From NCBI GenBank assembly GCA_019322535.1, contig JAHWIM010000076.1, positions 1 through 11,561 on the forward strand: a stretch of DNA of 11,561 nucleotides. Reading direction: 5' to 3'. Source of the stretch: Candidatus Woesearchaeota archaeon (lineage in GTDB: Archaea > Nanobdellota > Nanobdellia > Woesearchaeales > WJKL01). Below, piece by piece: positions 7,790 through 11,561 of this stretch (positions are counted from its first letter, which is position 1; each line of letters opens with the position of its first letter). A model generated the notes under the pieces. It was not told the origin of the DNA. It worked only from the letters and a program-made list of their open reading frames with translations, and did no database searches. Both the position numbers and the translations under genes were made by a program.

Positions 7790-7972
7790 TTATTCTTCTT
7801 CTTCCATCTCTGCTTCTGTTTTCTTGTCTTCTGGAACTGCTTCTTCGTAGCCCCTCATGAAAGCTTCTTCTTCAGGGCTTATTTCTGAGTCTTCTAGTAG
7901 TTCTTCTCGAGCGTCTTCTGAATAAACGCTTTCATCTTCGGTTTCCTCGTTAAATGATTTTTTTCTTGTCAT
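7790..7972 (-). CDS. Small, very acidic protein of unknown function
   Basis: 60 residues, of which 25 are Asp/Glu and only 7 are Lys/Arg. A basic patch at 3-5 (RKK) is followed by acidic, probably disordered stretches around one more structured block, ISPEEEAFMRGYEEA (31-45), which holds the only aromatic/hydrophobic cluster and is a candidate short helix or binding motif. The C-terminus is EMEEEE. No signal peptide, membrane segment or cysteine is seen. A real gene is supported by a TTTATAAA box 25-32 bp upstream of the ATG, by codon use like its neighbours, and by its fit between the coiled-coil gene and the activase gene. The composition suggests a protein- or nucleic-acid-mimicking binder, but this is inference. 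Family not recognised with certainty. Confidence 0.7.
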   Translation of the reverse strand: MTRKKSFNEETEDESVYSEDAREELLEDSEISPEEEAFMRGYEEAVPEDKKTEAEMEEEE

Positions 7973-7996
7973 TTTAATTTTTGTTAAAGTAACTTA

Positions 7997-8004
7997 TTTA
8001 TAAA
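7997..8004 (-). promoter_or_regulatory. TATA-like box of the acidic-protein gene
   Basis: TTTATAAA reads the same on both strands and lies 25-32 bp before the ATG at 7972. Six of its bases belong to the inverted repeat at 7999-8016. Confidence 0.6.
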
Positions 8005-8016
8005 GTTTACTTTATA
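7999..8016. repeat. Perfect 7-4-7 inverted repeat over the promoter (possible operator)
   Basis: TATAAAG, spacer TTTA, CTTTATA. It overlaps the TATA box of the acidic-protein gene and extends to its upstream (BRE) side, where a bound repressor would block TBP/TFB. A second perfect palindrome, GTATATATATAC at 8018-8029, starts one base further. An AT-only origin by chance cannot be excluded. Confidence 0.35.
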
Positions 8017-8060
8017 GGTATATATATACTATATACATGCTGTTTTTTGGTTACCACTTG

Positions 8061-8282
8061 TTACTTTTCGACTTTTTTCTCTTTCAAAGATTTTTTTAAT
8101 GCTTCTGATAATTTGTTAATTTTTTCTGAAGAATGCATTGATGCCTTCATAAGCAGATCATGGCTTTCCCTTAGCTCGTCGATTAATTTGTCTTTTCTGT
8201 GGAGCTCAGTATGATAGAATTCTTTCAGGCGTTTTAATTCCTGCTCTAACTCCTCTTTTGATTTCTCTTTTTTAGACTCCAT
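8061..8282 (-). CDS. Short coiled-coil protein of unknown function
   Basis: 73 residues, almost entirely predicted helix. Lys/Glu-rich heptads run from about residue 8 to 68 (EELEQELKRLKEFYHTELHR, then KLIDELRESHDLL and KINKLSEALKKSLK), with leucines and isoleucines at repeat spacing. A central SMHSSEK (48-54) could be a kink. There is no cysteine, signal peptide or membrane helix; the ends are Lys-rich. It probably acts as a dimer or as a clamp on another protein, but no partner can be named. The ATG at 8282 is chosen because a TATA-like box lies 22-34 bp upstream. It lies between EndoQ (40 bp away) and the acidic-protein gene (88 bp away), all on one strand. Confidence 0.7.
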   Translation of the reverse strand: MESKKEKSKEELEQELKRLKEFYHTELHRKDKLIDELRESHDLLMKASMHSSEKINKLSEALKKSLKEKKVEK

Positions 8283-8303
8283 TTAGAATTTAATTAGATT
8301 AGT

Positions 8304-8316
8304 GATATTAATATTT
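8304..8316 (-). promoter_or_regulatory. Probable TATA-like box of the coiled-coil gene
   Basis: The minus strand reads AAATATTAATATC, 22-34 bp before the ATG at 8282, inside the 40-bp gap after the EndoQ stop. It is a weaker match than the other boxes in the window. Confidence 0.4.
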
Positions 8317-8322
8317 TATTGT

Positions 8323-9594
8323 TTAGAACTTACCAACAAAGTCTCCTAATCCTTTTTGCACTTGTTTAACTTCAACTTTTGGGAGTTCTTTAACATCTTG
8401 TTCTGAGAAAACAGGATAGCCGTATTCACCATCATAGCCTGGCTGGATTTTTATTTCTCCCATTCTGTTTTGGATAATTTTTTTTGTTATTTCAGGAGAA
8501 GTTACTTTGTTGAGTTCTTCATCTGAAGCATCTAGCAAAACATTAAATGAAGAACCAAAATGATCAACTAATCTATTGAATTCTGCCCAAACTTTTTTAG
8601 TTGCAACAGCTCCTCCAACAATTTTTGATAATATATCTGACAATGGAATTAATTTTTTGAATGGGACTGCTCCTTTCAGCTTAAATCCTTCTGGTCTGTC
8701 TGCTAATTCTTCTACTCTATGCTCAACTCCAATTGTTAATGGCTTGCCACAAACAGGGCAGATATCTTTTAGTTTTATAGATTCTTTCGGGCTGAAGCAA
8801 ACTTTGCAGTTTCTATGGCCATCATAATGATATTTTCCATAAGCTGGATCAACTTCTATTGTTTCTGTAAAACCTTCTGTTGTTCTAATTGCTTTAATCA
8901 AATCTTTATAAGTTAATTTTATATCAAAGATGTTTGCTTCTCTTCCAATTCTCCACGGCCAGAATGAATGTGAATCTGAATTTGAGATTAATGAATATTT
9001 ATCTAATGCAGACAAACGCCAATTCATTGCAGGGTCTGAACTTAATCCTGTTTCTAGTGCATGGATATGCTTTGTTTGGTCTTGAAATGCTTCTTCTACT
9101 GAATTAAAGCCAGACATACTTCCTAACAACCCAAACCAAGGTGTCCAGACATGAGCTGGAATTAATTCTATATCTTCATTGATTTTCTTCATTGATTCTG
9201 TTAATTCAGGACAAGGTATTTTGAAAATAGGTCTTCCATCATAATCTACTCTTCCTTTTCTCATAAAATAATCAGTTATCTGTTTTACAGTGTCTATATC
9301 TGGTGCTAATAAGATCATATGAACTCTTCTTCCTTTTCCTGCTTGAGAATAAATCAAAGAAACTTCTGTCTGCAGAACCCAATTCATTCCTCCTGCTGAC
9401 TTTAGAATTCCTGTTCCATCATCTGTTAATTTGCTTTGGAGTTCTTTAATCCACTCTGGATGTGTAAAGTCTCCTGTTCCAAGAAGATTCAAGCCTTTAA
9501 CTTTTGCCCATTTTGTCAAGTTAGTTATGTCTAGCTGTTTACTAGTTGCTCTTGAATACTTGGAGTGTAGATGTAGGTCTGCGATTACTTTCAT
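8323..9594 (-). CDS. EndoQ-type PHP-domain DNA repair endonuclease
   Basis: 423 residues, the usual length of archaeal Endonuclease Q. The PHP metal-dependent fold fills about 1-245, with the expected ligands: DLHLH (H8, H10), GDFTH (D42, H45), E77, H92, IPAHVW (H148), ALETG (E181) and SNSDSHS (D207, H209). A four-cysteine zinc module follows (C263, C266, C279, C282), which is diagnostic of EndoQ among PHP proteins. Family members nick DNA 5' of deaminated bases (uracil, hypoxanthine, xanthine) and abasic sites, starting a repair route independent of glycosylases. The final residues QKGLGDFVGKF contain a PCNA-interacting (PIP) pattern, Q413-x2-L416-x2-F419-V420, consistent with reports that EndoQ works with PCNA. 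The start at 9594 gives MKVIADLHLHS, with the PHP motif right at the N-terminus. A distantly related PHP phosphoesterase is possible but less likely. Confidence 0.88.
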   Translation of the reverse strand: MKVIADLHLHSKYSRATSKQLDITNLTKWAKVKGLNLLGTGDFTHPEWIKELQSKLTDDGTGILKSAGGMNWVLQTEVSLIYSQAGKGRRVHMILLAPDIDTVKQITDYFMRKGRVDYDGRPIFKIPCPELTESMKKINEDIELIPAHVWTPWFGLLGSMSGFNSVEEAFQDQTKHIHALETGLSSDPAMNWRLSALDKYSLISNSDSHSFWPWRIGREANIFDIKLTYKDLIKAIRTTEGFTETIEVDPAYGKYHYDGHRNCKVCFSPKESIKLKDICPVCGKPLTIGVEHRVEELADRPEGFKLKGAVPFKKLIPLSDILSKIVGGAVATKKVWAEFNRLVDHFGSSFNVLLDASDEELNKVTSPEITKKIIQNRMGEIKIQPGYDGEYGYPVFSEQDVKELPKVEVKQVQKGLGDFVGKF

Positions 9595-9626
9595 AATATC
9601 CCTTTAATCCAAGTTATAGCATTTGA

Positions 9627-9635
9627 TATATAAAT
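9627..9635 (-). promoter_or_regulatory. TATA-like box of the EndoQ gene
   Basis: The minus strand reads ATTTATATA, identical to the box of the B3/4 gene, but 33-41 bp from the ATG. This predicts a short leader of up to about 10 bases, with AAAGGGA as a poor Shine-Dalgarno-like stretch. Confidence 0.55.
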
Positions 9636-9668
9636 TTAAGGAAAATTAATAGCATATTATTTGATATT

Positions 9669-9737
9669 TAACCTTATTTGTAGGTATTCTGCCTAACTTT
9701 TTATAATATCTCAACCGCTACCTTCAAAATAAGGTTA
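9669..9737. repeat. 11-bp perfect inverted repeat in the strand-switch gap
   Basis: TAACCTTATTT at 9669-9679 and its exact complement AAATAAGGTTA at 9727-9737, 47 bases apart. It lies between the EndoQ promoter and the plus-strand promoter at 9756. No gene is visible in 9595-9787. It could be a paired regulator site, a structured element or a recombination footprint; nothing in the sequence decides between these. Confidence 0.45.
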
Positions 9738-9755
9738 TAGTTAAAAAAATATAAA

Positions 9756-9765
9756 CATTTATATT
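9756..9765 (+). promoter_or_regulatory. TATA-like box for the remnant and probably the glycosyltransferase
   Basis: CATTTATATT sits 23-32 bp before the ATG at 9788, the spacing used by intact genes here. No comparable box precedes the glycosyltransferase ATG at 9912 at the right distance, so this promoter probably drives both. An almost identical CATTTATTA lies before the SPFH gene. Confidence 0.5.
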
Positions 9766-9787
9766 GTTTTGTTATTTAGTAGTTCAA

Positions 9788-9892
9788 ATGCAAATATTCT
9801 ACTTATTTTCAACTATCTCTGAAACCTTTATCTTAAATGAAATAACTAAATCGATTGATTTAGGTCATGAGGTAAATTTGCTGAGAGAATAA
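9788..9892 (+). pseudogene. N-terminal remnant of a SETF-type family 4 glycosyltransferase
   Basis: A 34-codon frame reads MQIFYLFSTISETFILNEIT and ends ...SIDLGHEVNLLRE, then TAA. The combination of a short beta strand, SETFILNEI and a GHEV beta strand is the first beta-alpha-beta unit of family 4 glycosyltransferases of the colanic-acid WcaL-like group. The match stops after this unit, so the rest of a roughly 370-400 residue enzyme is missing. It is not the displaced N-terminus of the next gene, which has its own first strand and glycine-rich loop (INIGFVLPDLRLFGG). A promoter with normal spacing still stands in front of it. It could now serve as a short upstream ORF of the glycosyltransferase message. 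Confidence 0.6.
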
Positions 9893-9911
9893 GAAATGAA
9901 GAGAAAAAATT

Positions 9912-10952
9912 ATGGAAAAGTTTAATGTTAAGAAAAGAGGGATTAGGAAGTTGGTTGAGGTTTCAAGGATTAATATTGGGTTTGTTCTTCCAGATTTGAG
10001 ATTATTTGGTGGGAATAAACGTCCTGTGAATATTTCAAGAATTTTGGCTAAGAGAGGCTATAATACAAAAATATATGCAAGATTTAAGGATATTCCTAAT
10101 TGGGTTGGAAGGGATAATTCTTTTGAAATTGGTTTTTATGATGATTTAATAAAAGAAAAAAATGATTTCTTATTTTTTTTAAATCCAAAATATACCAATA
10201 TAGATTACTTAAAATTATCAAATTCCAAATATAAAATAATCTATATATTAAATAATGGTGGCAAATACAAAACATGTTATCAAGATTGGATTGACTCTTT
10301 TAGAAATGATAATTCTGTAATAATAGCAGGGAATAATGGTACATGGAAGAAGAATTATAATATTCATAAAAAAAAAGGTTATGATTTTACTGGAGGAATT
10401 AATTTAGAAAAATATTGTCCTGTCAAGACTACTAATAAAGAACATTTTAACATAGTTATTCAAGGAAGAATTTCAAAAAAATGGAAAGGTGTTGCAGAAA
10501 TAATAAAAACTTTGGAAAGTTTAGATAACAAAGATAAAATTAATCTGATTATTTTTTATACAGAACCTTTAAACTTAAAAACAAGTCTTAAGGTTGAAGA
10601 AAAAATTAATATTCCGCAGAATAAAATGAAAGAAATTTATTCTCAGGGTGATTTATTTGTTCATTTTGAAGATAATACTGCTGGTTGGTCTAATACTTGT
10701 GCAGAAGCTATGGCTTGTGGAATACCAGTAGTTTGTACAAAATATGGGACAAGTGATTTTGCAGTCCATAATAAAACTGCTTATGTTATAAAAAGGGATG
10801 TGGATGAATTGAAGAAAGCTGTTGAGATCATGATGAAAGATAAAGAATTAAGAGAAAGATTAGCTAAGAATGGTCATGAAAAAATTAAAGAGTTTACTTG
10901 GGAGAAAACAGTTGATAAGATGGAAGAGATGTTTAATGAACTTCTGAGATAA
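9912..10952 (+). CDS. Family 4 glycosyltransferase (GT-B fold)
   Basis: 346 residues, a little short for the family. The N-terminal Rossmann half starts with INIGFVLPDLRLFGGNKRPV (20-39), the usual acceptor-side strand and loop. The C-terminal nucleotide-sugar domain begins near 179 (FNIVIQGRISKKWKGV, 179-194) and contains the hallmark AEAMACGIPVVCTKYGTSDF (264-283), with donor-binding Glu265. The first Glu of the usual E-x7-E pair is replaced by Ala257 (TAGWSNTCAE), a variant I recall from other glycosyltransferases. It likely transfers a sugar from an activated donor onto a surface glycan, lipid or protein in the cytoplasm; donor and acceptor cannot be told. No membrane segment is seen. ATG 9912 is the first in this frame after a TGA at 9897; no TATA box sits directly before it, so it is probably second in a message from the promoter at 9756. 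Codon use is patchy (see findings). Confidence 0.88.
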   Translation: MEKFNVKKRGIRKLVEVSRINIGFVLPDLRLFGGNKRPVNISRILAKRGYNTKIYARFKDIPNWVGRDNSFEIGFYDDLIKEKNDFLFFLNPKYTNIDYLKLSNSKYKIIYILNNGGKYKTCYQDWIDSFRNDNSVIIAGNNGTWKKNYNIHKKKGYDFTGGINLEKYCPVKTTNKEHFNIVIQGRISKKWKGVAEIIKTLESLDNKDKINLIIFYTEPLNLKTSLKVEEKINIPQNKMKEIYSQGDLFVHFEDNTAGWSNTCAEAMACGIPVVCTKYGTSDFAVHNKTAYVIKRDVDELKKAVEIMMKDKELRERLAKNGHEKIKEFTWEKTVDKMEEMFNELLR

Positions 10953-11029
10953 TATATCTAAATTTCCCTGATTTTGAAGGAGCAATTAAAGTTATATCAG
11001 CAAGAAAACTTACAAGAAGGGAAAAATAA
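10940..11029 (+). pseudogene. C-terminal remnant resembling a BrnT-family toxin
   Basis: An open frame without a start codon overlaps the glycosyltransferase 3' end and runs to a TAA at 11027-11029. Its last residues, GAIKVISARKLTRREK, closely match the C-terminal strand and helix of BrnT ribonuclease toxins, which typically end in I-R-x-I-S-A-R-K-A-T-x-R-E. Everything before it, including the catalytic core of the roughly 90-residue toxin, is absent, and no BrnA antitoxin gene follows. The similarity rests on about 14 residues, so confidence is moderate. Confidence 0.5.
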
Positions 11030-11040
11030 TTCTTTCTTTA
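11028..11040 (+). terminator. T-rich terminator candidate after the glycosyltransferase
   Basis: AATTCTTTCTTTA lies 75 bp past the glycosyltransferase stop and just before the SPFH promoter. It fits an archaeal T-tract terminator but is weak. Confidence 0.3.
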
Positions 11041-11044
11041 GAAA

Positions 11045-11053
11045 CATTTATTA
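11045..11053 (+). promoter_or_regulatory. TATA-like box of the SPFH gene
   Basis: CATTTATTA is 36-44 bp before the ATG at 11089. Transcription starting about 25 bp later would leave a leader of about 15 bases, enough to include the Shine-Dalgarno at 11077. Confidence 0.45.
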
Positions 11054-11076
11054 ACTATAATTTAATTTTATATTTT

Positions 11077-11083
11077 GGGGGTG
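11077..11083 (+). promoter_or_regulatory. Strong Shine-Dalgarno of the SPFH gene
   Basis: GGGGGTG can pair with the archaeal 16S rRNA 3' end (CACCUCC) over seven bases with one G-U pair, five bases before the ATG. It sets the start of the SPFH gene and is the only strong one in the window. Confidence 0.7.
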
Positions 11084-11088
11084 CTTAA

Positions 11089-11561
11089 ATGGCATATACA
11101 TATATTATTGGTGTAGTTATTCTGTATATATTATCAGGATTAAAAGTTGTTAAAGAATATGAAAGAGGAGTAAGATTTACATTAGGAAAATATAAGGGTT
11201 TAATGAGCCCAGGATTAAGAATAGTTTTGCCTGTTTTTCAAACATGGCAAAAAGTTGATATAAGGGTCAAAGCAGTAGATGTTCCTGACCAAGATGCTAT
11301 TACAAAAGATAATGTTTCAATAAAAGTTAATGCTGTTTTGTATTACAAAGTAGCTGAGTCTAAAAAAGCAATTATTGAAGTTGAACACTTTAATTATGCT
11401 GTTTCTAAATTAGCCCAGACAACAATGAGAGATGTTGTTGGAGAAGTAACATTAGATGAGTTATTAAGTAAAAGGGATCAAATTTCTAAAAGAATTAGAG
11501 AGATAGTAGATAAAGCAACAGATCCTTGGGGAATAAAAGTAAATTCTGTTGAATTAAAACA
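11089..11561 (+). CDS. SPFH/stomatin-like (slipin) membrane protein, N-terminal part
   Basis: 157 complete codons before the window ends. An N-terminal membrane segment (about 4-19, AYTYIIGVVILYILSGLKVV) is followed directly by the SPFH domain: KEYERGVRFTLGKY (22-35), SPGLRIVLPVF (40-50), VDVPDQDAITKDNVSIKVNA (63-82) with ALYYKV-like strand, and TTMRDVVGEVTLDELLSKRD (111-130), which is typical of stomatin/slipin proteins. These form large ring-shaped oligomers on membranes and help protease or channel control. In prokaryotes a slipin is often next to an NfeD-type protein; whether that is so here lies beyond the window. The C-terminal coiled-coil half is missing. The start is fixed by the Shine-Dalgarno five bases upstream and by the membrane segment. 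Confidence 0.92.
   Translation, partial: MAYTYIIGVVILYILSGLKVVKEYERGVRFTLGKYKGLMSPGLRIVLPVFQTWQKVDIRVKAVDVPDQDAITKDNVSIKVNAVLYYKVAESKKAIIEVEHFNYAVSKLAQTTMRDVVGEVTLDELLSKRDQISKRIREIVDKATDPWGIKVNSVELK

Noticed and set aside
9896..9925. Nine-codon frame from ATG 9896 just before the glycosyltransferase
   Set aside because: Too short and in another frame, with no promoter at a suitable distance; it is most likely chance in AT-rich DNA.
10365..10380. Run of nine A bases in the glycosyltransferase as a programmed or sequencing frameshift
   Set aside because: The frame continues intact into the conserved EAMACGIPVV region, so no shift is needed to explain the protein.
9788..10952. A single frameshifted glycosyltransferase covering the stub and the downstream gene
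   Set aside because: Each part has its own first Rossmann strand (MQIFYLFS and INIGFVLP). Joining them would duplicate the N-terminal unit, so they are two different genes.
1..11561. tRNA or rRNA genes, CRISPR array, transposase or integrase
   Set aside because: No GC-rich cloverleaf-like stretch, no regularly spaced repeats and no recombinase motifs were seen by eye in any region.

Overview
The window most likely comes from an archaeon, probably a small-genome DPANN lineage of the Woesearchaeota/Pacearchaeota type; that placement is inferred. The DNA is strongly AT-rich. Nearly every start codon has an archaeal TATA-like box about 23-34 bp upstream and no Shine-Dalgarno, which indicates mostly leaderless transcripts. 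The proteins also fit archaea: an EndoQ-type repair nuclease, a stand-alone tRNA-synthetase B3/4 domain protein, and a secreted protein with an archaeosortase-type PEF-CTERM tail.

Left part (1-3179): the first 388 codons of arginyl-tRNA synthetase run off the left edge on the minus strand, preceded by an unrecognised 241-residue gene on the same strand. Divergent from these is a small exported PEF-CTERM protein on the plus strand. It meets the B3/4-domain gene tail to tail with a single base between the stop codons.

Central part (3220-9594): a minus-strand run reads EndoQ, a short coiled-coil protein, a very acidic 60-residue protein, and a 1496-residue protein. The last fuses two BadF/HgdC-type activase ATPase domains to a 2-hydroxyacyl-CoA dehydratase-like region and takes up 39% of the window. 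Each gene has its own TATA-like box, so this is a row of separately promoted genes rather than a clear operon.

Right part (9595-11561): the strand switches. The 317-bp gap after EndoQ holds an 11-bp inverted repeat, a good promoter and a 34-codon remnant that looks like the N-terminus of a SETF-type family 4 glycosyltransferase. A complete but different family 4 glycosyltransferase follows. Downstream of it is a second remnant resembling the C-terminus of a BrnT-family toxin. The window ends inside an SPFH/stomatin-like membrane gene that, unlike its neighbours, has a strong Shine-Dalgarno. A glycosyltransferase between two gene stubs, with patchy codon use, suggests a gene-turnover site.

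Functional links are loose: translation and possible translation quality control (argS, B3/4 protein), DNA repair (EndoQ), cell surface (PEF-CTERM protein, glycosyltransferase, SPFH protein), and an orphan ATP-driven low-potential redox enzyme. No tRNA, rRNA, CRISPR array or transposase was seen.
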